Origin: Bacteroidaceae bacterium
Lineage (GTDB): Bacteria > Bacteroidota > Bacteroidia > Bacteroidales > Bacteroidaceae
DNA: 64,000 bases
Reading direction: 5' to 3'
NCBI GenBank assembly: GCA_017516885.1
Contig: JAFXAR010000012.1
Coordinates: forward strand, 1 to 64,000
Below are positions 42,376 to 52,644 of the stretch, piece by piece (position 1 is the stretch's first letter; each line of letters starts with the position of its first letter). A model generated the notes under the pieces. It did not search any database. It was not told where the DNA came from and was given only the letters and a program-made list of their open reading frames with translations. A program made the position numbers and the translations under genes.

Positions 42376-44505
42376 ATGCCAGTGTTATTGCCGGTGAAAA
42401 AATGCCTTTTCATAGCGCTAGTATCTCTTTTGCCGCTGTTCTCTTATGGAGCAGCGGCAAAAGATTCATTGGCAATGCACATAATGGAGCAGCTTTATTC
42501 AAGGAGTGAGAGTTCCGGTTTGGCCCTTATTGAAAGCAATCTCTATTTGAAGCAGAATGTGGAGGTTGAAAGGAAAAATATTCTTGTCAGCATGTTTCCC
42601 AATATGACGCTCTTTGACAAGGGTGAGAAATCGTATCTCTCGGAGTTCGTCTATTGGGTGGAGCAGACGCAGAGCGCATTGCCTAAGATGCGTCGTTTGT
42701 CTGCCATTACCACATTTGCGAACAGCAGCGGTGAACTTGATTGCGTGCTTGACTTCATGACTCCTCAGCTCTGCGGCGAGCGCCTGTTTAACAATGAATA
42801 TCTCTCGCCATTATCCTCTTCAAATAGAAACCTCTATGAATTTTCGCTTGACACTGCATGGCACAGCCCCGGAACTGTGCGGATAGTGGCAGTCCCGCGG
42901 TTCAGGAATATTCAGCTCCTTGCCTCTGCTTCAGCTGTTGTGGATGAAGCGGATTTTAGCCTGCGCAAAATTGAAATGCAAGGGTGGAACGAGCAGTTTA
43001 ATTTTAAAGTGGCATTTGGCATGGCGGGTGATTCCGGCATGCCTTTTGTGGCCGGCAGTGTATCGCTGGATATAGATTACTCCTTCGCGGGAAACAGAAT
43101 GGCAATAAGCGCCGAAGGAGTATTTGACCACAAGAAGATGCTGCCGCGTGCCGGCAGGGATAATGCGCCGCGTGGCTATAATATTGGAGTGTCCTCTTTT
43201 GTTGCTGAGGGCGTGAGCGCAGGCTTGCAAACAGTGCAGGCCCGGCGTCTGCCGCTTTCGCGCACCGATTCGTTGCTCTACATGCGCAAAGGCGTTATGC
43301 TTGATTCAGGGAAACTGAATGGCCGTGATTCGTTGGATAATGATAAGGGCGTTAAGGCTTGGCTGTGGCGTGTTGGAGATGAGGCTATCAGCAGTCATAC
43401 TCTTGCATGGGGCGGAAGCGACCTTAGAATTTCGCCGCTTGTTAACCCCTCATATCTCTCTTACAGCACAAGCAAGGGGCTTTCCTATAAATTGTCAGTG
43501 AATCTGAGAACACGCTTCGGAAAAGGCATGATGCTGCAGATGAAGCCAATGGTGGGCTACAACTTCAAATATGGCGAGTTCTACTGGGGAGTAAATGGCG
43601 AGTTTTCGTTTGCTCCAATGAAGCGTGGCGCGCTTGCAGTAGATGCAGGGCGCGGCAATAGTGTGTATAGCAGCATGTTTCTTGATGCCATTAAGAATGC
43701 TTCGCTCGATTCGCTTGACTTTAGCACAATGCCTCTGCTGTATTATCGCGATGCCCATTTACGGGTATCGGCGAGGGTTGAGCCTATAAACGGCCTTGAA
43801 TTGCATGCGGGAGCAACGCTTTACAAGCGCTCGCTATACGGCAATGCTTCTGCAATTTTGCCGGGCAGCGATATTCAGAGGCATTATCGCCAGTTTGCTC
43901 CGCATTTCCGTGCTGTATGGCATCCAGGAATGTATTATTATATAGCCGATGGAAGGAAGGTTAACATTGGCTCAAGAGCGCCCCGCGTTGCTCTTGACGT
44001 GGAGCAGGGCGTGAGCGGTATCTTTGGCTCTCAAGGTGTGTACACTCGTGCCGAACTTGACGTTCAGCACAAACGGCGCATTAGTTCAAGCGCGTCGCTA
44101 TATTTGCGTGCCGGTGCGGGCGGCTATTTTCATACAAAGGATATTTATTTTGTGAACTACGCTTTTCTTAAGGATAACCCATTGCCGCTTGACAAGGAAG
44201 ATGACGAGAACGGTGTATTCCAATTGCTCGACAGAGAATGGTATAGTTCGGCAAACAAGTATCTGCGTTTGAACGCTTGCTGTACCTCGCCTTTTATGCT
44301 TCTGCAAAGGGTTGTTCCAAAGGCCGGATTTATAAAGAATGAAAACCTTTATGCAGGCTTGCTTTTCATTTCGCACCTATGTCCTTATTGGGAGTGCGGA
44401 TATGGGGTGGAGACGCCATACATTGATGCCGGTGTATTTGTGGGTTTTGAGAATGAGCGCTTTGGCAGAGTAGGCTGCAAAGTCTCTTTTTCACTTTTCA
44501 ATTAA
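42376..44505 (+). CDS. DUF5686-like outer-membrane barrel protein
   Basis: A 709-aa exported protein with a signal peptide around residues 8-28 (CLFIALVSLLPLFSYGAAA). The segment TVRIVAVPRFRNIQLLASAS is close to the domain that precedes the barrel in DUF5686 proteins. The rest is a series of long amphipathic strands ending in a C-terminal phenylalanine motif (KVSFSLFN) recognised by the BAM complex. It is shorter than the ~800 residues I expect of DUF5686 proteins. Function is unknown. The place after kdsA suggests envelope work. Confidence 0.75.
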   Translation: MPVLLPVKKCLFIALVSLLPLFSYGAAAKDSLAMHIMEQLYSRSESSGLALIESNLYLKQNVEVERKNILVSMFPNMTLFDKGEKSYLSEFVYWVEQTQSALPKMRRLSAITTFANSSGELDCVLDFMTPQLCGERLFNNEYLSPLSSSNRNLYEFSLDTAWHSPGTVRIVAVPRFRNIQLLASASAVVDEADFSLRKIEMQGWNEQFNFKVAFGMAGDSGMPFVAGSVSLDIDYSFAGNRMAISAEGVFDHKKMLPRAGRDNAPRGYNIGVSSFVAEGVSAGLQTVQARRLPLSRTDSLLYMRKGVMLDSGKLNGRDSLDNDKGVKAWLWRVGDEAISSHTLAWGGSDLRISPLVNPSYLSYSTSKGLSYKLSVNLRTRFGKGMMLQMKPMVGYNFKYGEFYWGVNGEFSFAPMKRGALAVDAGRGNSVYSSMFLDAIKNASLDSLDFSTMPLLYYRDAHLRVSARVEPINGLELHAGATLYKRSLYGNASAILPGSDIQRHYRQFAPHFRAVWHPGMYYYIADGRKVNIGSRAPRVALDVEQGVSGIFGSQGVYTRAELDVQHKRRISSSASLYLRAGAGGYFHTKDIYFVNYAFLKDNPLPLDKEDDENGVFQLLDREWYSSANKYLRLNACCTSPFMLLQRVVPKAGFIKNENLYAGLLFISHLCPYWECGYGVETPYIDAGVFVGFENERFGRVGCKVSFSLFN

Positions 44506-44653
44506 AGGCTGTCCAATCATTGAACGCCATTTCTTTTTCTCTCTTGCAACAGCTTATTGCAGAGCTCAAAAAACATTTTTGCGACTTATCAATCGGTTTT
44601 TTTTCATTTTTCTCACTGTTTTTCATTAAATTTTAAAAAATTAGTCTCTCTTG

Positions 44654-44685
44654 TTTGCGATTGATTCTATTATTTGCTATATTTG
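44654..44685 (+). promoter_or_regulatory. Promoter of the glycogen operon
   Basis: TTTG at 44654-44657, a 20-nt spacer and TATATTTG at 44678-44685 give a perfect Bacteroidota promoter. Transcription would begin near 44692, some 35 bases before the debranching enzyme start. Confidence 0.8.
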
Positions 44686-44726
44686 GGGACTTTAGATTTT
44701 AATTTTAATACATAAATTCGTACGAG

Positions 44727-46679
44727 ATGAGTTATTTGCGATTCGAAAAAACGCTGATGACGAACTTGGAAGAGTCGTTGCAGAAGGAGATTCTGAGAAC
44801 TAACCGCTCCGGTGCTTACCACTGTTCGACTATTGTCGACTGCAATACCCGTAAGTATCATGGCCTGCTGGTTGTTCCGATTCCCGAGCTTGATGACGAG
44901 AACCATGTGCTGTTGTCGTCACTCGATGAGACTGTAGTGTTGCATGGTGCAGAATTCAATTTGGGTCTGCACAAGTACAATGCCGACAATTTCAGCCCGC
45001 GAGGCAACAAGTACATTCGCGAGTTTGCCTGGGAGCGCGTGCCTACCACAATCTACAATGTGGGTGGCGTTTGGCTTAAAAAAGAGAAAGCCTTTGTACA
45101 TCACGAGAACAGAATTTTGATTCGTTACACCCTTTTGAAGGCGAACACGGCTGTTACATTGCGCTTGCGCCCGTTCTGCGCATTCCGCAGCGTACGCGAG
45201 TACACCCATGAGAACAATATCGCCGACCGCAGCTACAAGGAGGTTGAGAACGGTATCAGCATGCGCATGTATGCCGATTACCCCGACCTCTACATGCAGC
45301 TCAACAAGAAGAACGAGTTCGTTTACCGTCCCGACTGGTATCGCGGCATTGAGTATGTAAAGGAGCTTGAGCGTGGCTACGACTTCAATGAGGACCTTTA
45401 CGTTCCCGGTTATTTTGAGGTTAAGATGAAGGCCGGCGAGAGCATTGTATTCTCAGGAGGCGTGTCGCCAATCACTTCGCGTACAATGAAGGCCGCCTTT
45501 GAGCATGAGGAGGAAATCCGTTTCTTGCGCGACGACTTCATGAACTGCATGAAATGTGCCGGAAACCAGTTCTTCAATGTTCAGGGCGCCCACACTTACA
45601 TTCTTGCAGGCTATCCTTGGTTCAAGTGCCGTGCACGCGACCTCTTCGTGTCATTGCCGGGCCTTACCCTTTCACAGGGCAATGTTGAGGAGTATGAGCG
45701 TGTAATGAAAACAGCGCGAATTGCAATAGAGGATTATATTCATGGCAGGGAGAGCGAGTGCAAGATATATGAAATGGAGCATCCCGATGTTCTTCTCTGG
45801 GCAGTCTGGGCAATACAGCAGTATGCTAAGGAATGTGGCTTAGAGGCTTGCCGAGACAAGTATGGCGACTTGCTGATGCTCATATATGACTTCGTGCGCA
45901 ACAACAAGCACAGCAATCTGCGCGTTACACAGAATGGCCTTCTCGCAACAAACGGAAGAGACAAGGCTGTTACATGGATGAACTCTGTTGCCAACGGACG
46001 TCCGGTTGTTCCCCGTACAGGCTATGTTGTAGAGATTAACGCCCTTTGGTACAACGCCCTCAAGTTCTTTGAGGAGATGGCGGTTCTTACACGCAATGAG
46101 GAGGTTCAGAACTCTCTTATGCGCCTTATCGCGCTTTCGGGCAAGGCGTTTACAGAGGTGTTCATCAATGAATACGGTTATCTTTATGACTATGTAGACG
46201 GTGATTATGTTGACTGGAGCGTACGCCCCAACATGATATTCGCTGTTGCTCTTGACCATTCGCCGCTTGATTCCAAGCAAAAGAAGAAGGTGCTTGACAC
46301 TGTTACAAAGGAGTTGCTTACTCCACGCGGACTGCGCTCGCTTTCTCCTAAGAGCGTAGGCTACAATCCTAACTATGTAGGTCCTCAGATTCAGCGCGAC
46401 TATGCTTACCATCAGGGTACAGCATGGCCTTGGTTGGGCGGCTTCTACTATGAGGCTTATCTCAAAATCTACAAGATGAGCGGTGTTTCATTCGTTCAGC
46501 GTCAGATGATAGGTTATGAGGATGAGATAGTTCAGCACTGTGTCGGTTCAATTCCTGAAGTGTTCGACGGCAACCCGCCATTCAAGGGACGCGGTGCTGT
46601 GGCATTTGCCATGAATGTGGCTGCAATCCTCAGGACAAGCCAGATACTTAAACAATACGAATCTAAAATGGAGGGATAA
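44727..46679 (+). CDS. Glycogen debranching enzyme
   Basis: A 650-aa cytoplasmic enzyme of the archaeal/bacterial GDE type. The N-terminal domain (~20-220) includes the YHCSTIVDCNTRKYHGLLV segment. The C-terminal GH133-like (alpha/alpha) amylo-alpha-1,6-glucosidase domain (~300-640) includes FKCRARDLFVSLPGLTL, TWMNSV and YHQGTAWPWLGG. It hydrolyses alpha-1,6 branch points of glycogen. It is first in a three-gene operon with a GT4 enzyme 3 bases downstream and a GH57 enzyme 25 bases after that, and has the clearest promoter of the window. Confidence 0.92.
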   Translation: MSYLRFEKTLMTNLEESLQKEILRTNRSGAYHCSTIVDCNTRKYHGLLVVPIPELDDENHVLLSSLDETVVLHGAEFNLGLHKYNADNFSPRGNKYIREFAWERVPTTIYNVGGVWLKKEKAFVHHENRILIRYTLLKANTAVTLRLRPFCAFRSVREYTHENNIADRSYKEVENGISMRMYADYPDLYMQLNKKNEFVYRPDWYRGIEYVKELERGYDFNEDLYVPGYFEVKMKAGESIVFSGGVSPITSRTMKAAFEHEEEIRFLRDDFMNCMKCAGNQFFNVQGAHTYILAGYPWFKCRARDLFVSLPGLTLSQGNVEEYERVMKTARIAIEDYIHGRESECKIYEMEHPDVLLWAVWAIQQYAKECGLEACRDKYGDLLMLIYDFVRNNKHSNLRVTQNGLLATNGRDKAVTWMNSVANGRPVVPRTGYVVEINALWYNALKFFEEMAVLTRNEEVQNSLMRLIALSGKAFTEVFINEYGYLYDYVDGDYVDWSVRPNMIFAVALDHSPLDSKQKKKVLDTVTKELLTPRGLRSLSPKSVGYNPNYVGPQIQRDYAYHQGTAWPWLGGFYYEAYLKIYKMSGVSFVQRQMIGYEDEIVQHCVGSIPEVFDGNPPFKGRGAVAFAMNVAAILRTSQILKQYESKMEG

Positions 46680-46682
46680 GAT

Positions 46683-47945
46683 ATGAAAGTTTTAATGTTC
46701 GGTTGGGAGTTCCCCCCTCATATTTCGGGCGGACTCGGCACTGCAAGTTACGGACTTACCAAAGGCTTCGTTCAGCAGGGCGATGTGGAGATTAAGTTTT
46801 GTATCCCCAAACCATACGGCGACGAGGATAACAGCTTCCTTAGAATAGTGGCAATGAACTCTGTGCCCATCGTGTGGAAGGATGTCAACCATGACTATGT
46901 AAATTCACGCATAGGCAAGGTGATGACACCCGAAGAGTATTACCGCTACAGGGAGCATATATACAGCGACTTCAGCTACATGCACACAAATGACCTTGGA
47001 TGTATGGAGTTTGCAGGCGGTTATCCCGACAATCTTCACGATGAGATAAATAACTACTCTATTATTGCCGGTGTTGTGGCGCGTACAGAGGAGTTTGACA
47101 TAATCCACTCTCACGACTGGCTCACATACCCTGCCGGCATACATGCAAAGCAGGTATCAGGCAAGAAACTTGTGATACACGTTCATGCTACCGATTTCGA
47201 CCGCAGCCGCGGCAATGTGAACCCTACAGTGTATGCAATAGAGAAGAACGGCATGGACAATGCCGACCACATCTTCTGCGTGAGCGAACTGACACGCCAG
47301 ACTGTAATTCACAAGTATCACCAGCATCCCGACAAGGTTTCTACGCTCCACAATGCGGTTACTCCATTGTCACAGGATATTCTTGACATTGAGCCAAAGA
47401 AAATCCCGGGCGAGAAGGTTGTTACATTCCTTGGACGTATCACAATGCAGAAAGGACCTGAATACTTTGTGGAGGCCGCTGCACAGGTGCTCAAGAAGAC
47501 AAAGAATATCCGTTTCTGCATGGCGGGCAGCGGTGATATGATGAATGACATGATACGCCTTGTTGCGCAGCGTGGCATTTCGGACCGTTTCCACTTCCCG
47601 GGATTCATGCGCGGACGCCAGGTTTACGAGTGCCTTAAGGCCAGTGACGTGTACATTATGCCGTCAGTGAGCGAACCGTTCGGCATCTCTCCGCTTGAGG
47701 CAATGCAGTGCGATGTTCCTACAATTATCTCAAAGCAGTCAGGCTGTGCCGAAATTCTCGACAAATGTATCAAGACCGACTATTGGGATATAAATGCAAT
47801 GGCCGACGCTATCTACTCAATCTGCAACAACGACTCGCTTTATGAGTATCTGAAGGTTGAGGGACGCAAGGAGGTTGACAGCATCACATGGGAGGATGTA
47901 GCGCTCCGTTTGCGCAGAATGTATGAAAAAGTTTTGGGTTGGTAA
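46683..47945 (+). CDS. GT4 glycosyltransferase, glycogen synthase-like
   Basis: A 420-aa glycosyltransferase with a GT-B fold. The N-terminal half opens with FGWEFPPHISGGLGTASYGL, the donor-side glycine loop of starch/glycogen synthases and other GT4 enzymes. The C-terminal half has the nucleotide-sugar EX7E motif in EPFGISPLEAMQCDVPTI. It likely builds alpha-1,4 glucan from UDP- or ADP-glucose. It begins 3 bases after the debranching enzyme and precedes the GH57 enzyme. The gene set strongly suggests glycogen metabolism, though the exact donor is not shown. Confidence 0.88.
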   Translation: MKVLMFGWEFPPHISGGLGTASYGLTKGFVQQGDVEIKFCIPKPYGDEDNSFLRIVAMNSVPIVWKDVNHDYVNSRIGKVMTPEEYYRYREHIYSDFSYMHTNDLGCMEFAGGYPDNLHDEINNYSIIAGVVARTEEFDIIHSHDWLTYPAGIHAKQVSGKKLVIHVHATDFDRSRGNVNPTVYAIEKNGMDNADHIFCVSELTRQTVIHKYHQHPDKVSTLHNAVTPLSQDILDIEPKKIPGEKVVTFLGRITMQKGPEYFVEAAAQVLKKTKNIRFCMAGSGDMMNDMIRLVAQRGISDRFHFPGFMRGRQVYECLKASDVYIMPSVSEPFGISPLEAMQCDVPTIISKQSGCAEILDKCIKTDYWDINAMADAIYSICNNDSLYEYLKVEGRKEVDSITWEDVALRLRRMYEKVLGW

Positions 47946-47970
47946 TAATTAAAAAAAATAAAGAAATAAT

Positions 47971-49356
47971 ATGAAAACAATTTGTTTCTATTTTGAGTTG
48001 CATCAAATCAGACAGTTGAAACGCTACCGTTTCTTCGATATTGGCAGCGACCACTACTATTATGATGACTATGCTAATGAAAGCATGACAACTGAGCTTG
48101 CCGAGAAGTCATACGTTCCCGCTCTGCAGGCAATGCTTGAAATGATTAAGGAGAGCAACGGCGCATTCAAGGTTGCATTCTCTGTGTCGGGTGTAGGTCT
48201 TGAAATGCTTGAGCTGTATGCTCCTCAGGTAATTGAACTTCTCCACGAAATAAACAGGACTGGCTGCTGCGAGTTCCTTTGCGAGCCATATTCACACGGC
48301 CTCTCTTCATTGGCATCAAAAGAGGTGTTCATGGAGGAGGTAATGCGTCAGAACCGCAAAATCAAGGAACTCTTCGGCAAAAAGCCAAAAGTGCTGCGCA
48401 ACTCAGGCCTTATCTACTCCGATGAAATCGGCGAGATGGCATCGCAGATGGGCTTCAAGGGCATGCTTTCTGAGGGTGCAAAGCACATCCTCGCATGGAA
48501 GAGCCCTCACTTCGTGTACAACTGCGCGCTTGCTTCAAACCTGAAGCTTCTGCTCCGTGACTACAAGCTTTCCGATGATATTTCACTCCGTTTCTCTAAC
48601 CCTGAGTGGAGCGAGTATCCATTGTTTGCCGAGACATATATCGACTGGATTGCACAGTTCCCCGAGGAGGAGCAGGTTATCAACATCTTTATGAACCTTG
48701 CTGCCATAGGTATGGCTCAGCCGCTTGAGTCACACATTCTTGACTTCCTCAAGGCTCTGCCTGCTTGCGCTGCAGCCAAGGGCATCACATTCTCTACCCC
48801 TTCAGAGGTTATTGACAACCACAAGTCGGTAGGTCCACTTGAGGTGCCTTATCCGCTTTCATGGATGGACGAGGAGCGCGATGCAAGTTCTTGGCTGGGT
48901 AACACTTTGCAGCGTGAGGCTTTCAACAAGCTTTACAGCGTAGCTGAGCGTATTATGATTACTGATGACAAGAAGCTGAAGCAGGATTTTGACTACTTGC
49001 AGGCAGCAGAGAACCTTCGCTTTATGACTACAAAGCAGAACGGTATCATCACAGAGCGCTGCATCTATGAGTCTCCTTACGATGCGTTCACAAATTACAT
49101 GAACATATTGGGCGACTTCCTTGCCCGTGTCCGTGCACAGTATCCTGATATGGACAACGAGGAACTTGGAGCTTTGCAGCAGATGATTGACAACCAGGAG
49201 GTTGAAATCGTTCAGCTGGAGGCTGAGGTTGAGCAGTTGAAGGCAAAGCTTGCTGCTAAGGCAAAGAAGAGTGCCAAGAAGGAAGAGGCAGCAGCAGAGG
49301 CTGAGGCAGAGGAGAAGCCAAAGAGAAAGTGCGGCAGAAAGCCTAAGGCTGAATAA
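47971..49356 (+). CDS. GH57 family alpha-amylase-like enzyme
   Basis: A 461-aa protein of glycoside hydrolase family 57. The first conserved region is CFYFELHQIRQL. The expected nucleophile glutamate lies in FLCEPYSHGLSSL. RNSGLIYSDE and the SEGAKHIL segment are further family regions. It probably hydrolyses or transfers alpha-glucan chains in the cytoplasm. The last ~40 residues form an unusual highly charged tail, KKEEAAAEAEAEEKPKR followed by CGRKPKAE, which resembles an AT-hook-like basic end. It is the last gene of the glycogen operon and ends at a bidirectional terminator. Confidence 0.9.
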   Translation: MKTICFYFELHQIRQLKRYRFFDIGSDHYYYDDYANESMTTELAEKSYVPALQAMLEMIKESNGAFKVAFSVSGVGLEMLELYAPQVIELLHEINRTGCCEFLCEPYSHGLSSLASKEVFMEEVMRQNRKIKELFGKKPKVLRNSGLIYSDEIGEMASQMGFKGMLSEGAKHILAWKSPHFVYNCALASNLKLLLRDYKLSDDISLRFSNPEWSEYPLFAETYIDWIAQFPEEEQVINIFMNLAAIGMAQPLESHILDFLKALPACAAAKGITFSTPSEVIDNHKSVGPLEVPYPLSWMDEERDASSWLGNTLQREAFNKLYSVAERIMITDDKKLKQDFDYLQAAENLRFMTTKQNGIITERCIYESPYDAFTNYMNILGDFLARVRAQYPDMDNEELGALQQMIDNQEVEIVQLEAEVEQLKAKLAAKAKKSAKKEEAAAEAEAEEKPKRKCGRKPKAE

Positions 49357-49372
49357 GACGCGTGCTTGATAT

Positions 49373-49416
49373 AAAAAGAGTGAGGCCGGCAGTCAATTGC
49401 AGGCCTCGCTCTTTTT
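49373..49416. terminator. Bidirectional terminator
   Basis: A perfect 15-bp stem (49373-49387 with 49402-49416) with a 14-nt loop. A-tract and T-tract on the two sides allow termination of the glycogen operon on the plus strand and the TPR gene on the minus strand. Confidence 0.85.
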
Positions 49417-49464
49417 ATACATTGTAATCTTGCTGATATTAGGATTGATACAGTTGCTGTATGG

Positions 49465-50877
49465 TTACTTGCTGTTGGCAAGAGCGTTTCTGTAGAACTC
49501 TTCGGGCGTTATATTTGAACTGTATGCCATGCCGAACAGCTTGAACAGCAGGCATGATTTCCCATTTACGGCACTCTCAATGGCCGGCATTGCATTTTCC
49601 TTTTCGCCGGTATTCCAGATAATGTATGCAATGTAAGCGTCAACCTCTGTTGTGTCCTTAAACATTGAACGGATATGCTTGAATACCCTCAGCGCGAGTT
49701 TCAGGTGGTTGTGCTCTGCAAGATGCACTCCCCATTCATACATCTCCTCCTTGATAGTCCATTCCTTCTGCTCAAGAATGTTCATGTCGCTAAAGGTAAG
49801 GTTCTCCTTGTCGCGCAGTTCGTAGAGGTGCGTTTCGTGCAGAAGCAGCTGCTTCATGTTGTCGGGATGCATCATTATTGCCATGGCAATGGTTTCGTCG
49901 CCCCTGTTGCCTTTTCCCATGAGGTCAAGGAGCATGGCCTTGTTTATTCTTGCAAGCATCATCTCAATTGTGCCCTCAGGAGCAATGTCTATAATCTCCT
50001 TGAATGCGTTAAGAGCATCTTCGGGCCTGTTCTGATGGTATAGCGACAGGGCTATATAGAAGCGCGGCATTACCGATTCGGGATATTTGCCGGCAAACCA
50101 TTGGAAAGTCTCTGCTGAGCGTTTGTAATCGCCGGCGAAATAGCAGCAGTAGGCAAGCATCATGCGCGCGTACTCAATCTCGTCATTGATTGTGCTCTCA
50201 AATTCAAAGCATTCTATTGCCTTGCCATATCTCTTTACCATGTAATAGATGTGTCCCAGCTGTTCCCAATAGAATGTGGAGTAGGGGTTCTCGTCGAGAA
50301 GACGGTTGTAAATGTCAATGGCTTCGTCAATCCTTTGCAGTTCAATGAAGCATTCGGCCTTTATTTCGAGCAGATTCCTTCTGTCGGGGAAGCGCGCGAG
50401 GGATGTTTCGCATATGAATAGGGCTTCAAGTGCTGAACCGCAGTCAAGAAGTATCTCAAGTGCTTCGTATATGTCACCGTCATCCATCTGTGCCTTTTCA
50501 ATGAGGCTTATGGCTATGTCATGCGCTGCCTTGAAGTTTTTTAGGCCAAGAAGTGATTCGGCTATAAGAATTGACGTCTCGCTGTCGCTGTATTTTGCCT
50601 TTGACAGCAGGTCAAAGGCTTTCTGGGGTTCATTGTTGCCCAAGAGAAGCCTTGCCTCCATCTTTATGCATTCATCGGCCGTTGGGTGGAGCGCCTTTGC
50701 CATGTCCAGCACCTCTTCGGCCTTCTCGGTCTTGTCCTGATAGAGGTAATACGACAATATCTCCGCAAACTCGTCAATTCCGAGATATATGCTCATGTTC
50801 ATTGCTGATGCCTGCTCGTACTTTTTGAGGAGTTCGCGGAATTCCGGGGTGTCGAAATTGTTCTTGTCGTAATTCAT
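49465..50877 (-). CDS. Tetratricopeptide-repeat protein
   Basis: A 470-aa protein made of helical TPR units throughout (for example YGKAIECFEFESTINDEIE, DYKRSAETFQWFAGKYPES, RPEDALNAFKEIIDIAPEG). There is no signal peptide, so it is probably a cytoplasmic scaffold for protein interactions. The partner is unknown. It is located 24 bases after glnS on the same strand and is likely co-transcribed with it. The family is widespread in Bacteroidales, but I cannot assign a name. Confidence 0.85.
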   Translation of the reverse strand: MNYDKNNFDTPEFRELLKKYEQASAMNMSIYLGIDEFAEILSYYLYQDKTEKAEEVLDMAKALHPTADECIKMEARLLLGNNEPQKAFDLLSKAKYSDSETSILIAESLLGLKNFKAAHDIAISLIEKAQMDDGDIYEALEILLDCGSALEALFICETSLARFPDRRNLLEIKAECFIELQRIDEAIDIYNRLLDENPYSTFYWEQLGHIYYMVKRYGKAIECFEFESTINDEIEYARMMLAYCCYFAGDYKRSAETFQWFAGKYPESVMPRFYIALSLYHQNRPEDALNAFKEIIDIAPEGTIEMMLARINKAMLLDLMGKGNRGDETIAMAIMMHPDNMKQLLLHETHLYELRDKENLTFSDMNILEQKEWTIKEEMYEWGVHLAEHNHLKLALRVFKHIRSMFKDTTEVDAYIAYIIWNTGEKENAMPAIESAVNGKSCLLFKLFGMAYSSNITPEEFYRNALANSK

Positions 50878-50901
50878 GGGCCGGTTGCTTTCTATCCCTG
50901 T

Positions 50902-52644
50902 TTACTTTGCCTTGAGCTTGTTCCATGTGTCCTTGAGTGACACAGTGCGGTTGAACACAAGGTGCTCAGGTGTTGAGCTTGGGTCAATGTTGAAGTATCC
51001 GATTCTTTGGAACTGCAGGTAGTCAAGAGGCTTGCAGCTTGCAAGATGCTTCTCTACATAGCACTCTGTAAGCACTTTCAGCGAATCGGGGTTTATCATC
51101 TCTTTCATTGCTTCAAGGGCATCGCAGTTCCTTGCCTCCCTTATGCTTGCCATCTCATCTCGCGGATTCTCGCACTTCCACAAGCGGTCGTAAAGGCGTA
51201 CTTCGGCCTTGATGCAGTGTCTGCGGCTTACCCAGTGGATTGTGCTCTTTACCTTGCGGTTAGCTTCTGCCTCTCCTGTCTTTGTCTGTGGAATGTATTC
51301 GCAGAGAACCTCTGTTACATTGCCATCTGCATCCTTGTTGCAGCCTGTGCAGAGCACTATATATGCGTTCTTGAGGCGTACCTCGCGTCCCGGTGTCAGG
51401 CGGTAGTAGTTTTTGGGCGCATCTTCCATGAAGTCGTCCCTCTCAATCCACAGTTCGCGGCTGAACTCAATTGTGTGCGTGCCCTCCTCGGGACGCTCGG
51501 GGTTGTTGATTGCAGTAAGTTCCTCAACCTGCTCTTCGGGATAGTTGGTTATAGTCAGCTTAACCGGGTTGATGACTGCCGACACGCGTGTTGCGCGGCT
51601 GTTGAGGTCTTCGCGCACAGCGCTCTCAAGCAGTGCAAAATCGTTCAGCGCGTCGTATGTGGTGTAACCTATTTTGTCTACGAAGTTCCTGATTGATTCG
51701 GGCGAGTAGCCGCGGCGGCGGAATCCGCAGAGTGTTGGCATGCGCGGGTCGTCCCAGCCATTTACAAGTCCCTCTTTTACAAGAATCAGAAGGTTGCGCT
51801 TGCTCATGAGGGTGTAGTTGAGGTTCAGCTTGTTGAACTCGTACTGGCGCGGACGGTTGTCGTCAAGGTCCTTGCCGTCTTTTACCCAATCAACAAACAG
51901 GTCGTACAATGGACGGTGAGGTACAAATTCAAGCGTGCAGAGGGAGTGTGTAACGCCTTCAAAATAGTCGCTCTGCCCATGCGCAAAGTCGTACATTGGG
52001 TATGCTTTCCATTTTTCGCCGGTGCGGTGGTGGGCAGCTCTTACTACACGGTATATTATTGGGTCGCGGAAATGCATGTTGGGACTTGCCATGTCAATTT
52101 TGGCACGGAGTACCATGCGCCCCTCCTCAATCTCTCCGCTGTTCATCTTCTCAAACAGTTCAAGGCTCTCCTCAACCGGACGGTTGCGGTAGGGACTCTC
52201 TGTGCCAGGCTGTGTGGGGGTGCCCTTTTGCTGTGCTATCTGCTCGGCGCTTTGCTCGTCAATGTAGGCCTTGCCCTCTTTTATGAGTTTTACAGCGAAG
52301 TCCCACAGCTGGTCAAAATAGTCCGATGCGTAGTATACATTAGCCCAGTCGAATCCCAGCCATTTAATGTCCTCCATGATTGCATCAACATATTCCACGT
52401 CTTCTTTTGTGGGGTTTGTGTCATCGAAGCGCAGATTGCATACTCCGTTGTACTTCTGCGCCATTCCGAAGTCCATGCAGATGGCCTTTGCATGACCTAT
52501 GTGAAGATAGCCGTTAGGTTCGGGCGGGAAGCGTGTCTGCACTTTTCCTCCGTTCTTGCCCTGTTCAAGGTCATCTACTATAATCTGCTCAATAAAACTG
52601 ATGCTCTTCTTTTCGCTCTTTTCAGTTTCGTTAATTTCGGTCAT
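50902..52644 (-). CDS. glnS: Glutaminyl-tRNA synthetase
   Basis: A 580-aa class I aminoacyl-tRNA synthetase that charges tRNA-Gln in the cytoplasm. The class I signatures are HIGH (residues 48-51, in PEPNGYLHIGHAKAI) and a KMSKS-like MSKRN later in YTLMSKRNLLILV. The FDDTNPTKEDVEYVDAI and GFRRRGYSPESIRNF segments favour the Gln over the Glu enzyme. Length fits. A TAATTTTG box at 52739-52746 on the minus strand, 95 bases upstream, is a fair promoter candidate. Confidence 0.95.
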   Translation of the reverse strand: MTEINETEKSEKKSISFIEQIIVDDLEQGKNGGKVQTRFPPEPNGYLHIGHAKAICMDFGMAQKYNGVCNLRFDDTNPTKEDVEYVDAIMEDIKWLGFDWANVYYASDYFDQLWDFAVKLIKEGKAYIDEQSAEQIAQQKGTPTQPGTESPYRNRPVEESLELFEKMNSGEIEEGRMVLRAKIDMASPNMHFRDPIIYRVVRAAHHRTGEKWKAYPMYDFAHGQSDYFEGVTHSLCTLEFVPHRPLYDLFVDWVKDGKDLDDNRPRQYEFNKLNLNYTLMSKRNLLILVKEGLVNGWDDPRMPTLCGFRRRGYSPESIRNFVDKIGYTTYDALNDFALLESAVREDLNSRATRVSAVINPVKLTITNYPEEQVEELTAINNPERPEEGTHTIEFSRELWIERDDFMEDAPKNYYRLTPGREVRLKNAYIVLCTGCNKDADGNVTEVLCEYIPQTKTGEAEANRKVKSTIHWVSRRHCIKAEVRLYDRLWKCENPRDEMASIREARNCDALEAMKEMINPDSLKVLTECYVEKHLASCKPLDYLQFQRIGYFNIDPSSTPEHLVFNRTVSLKDTWNKLKAK

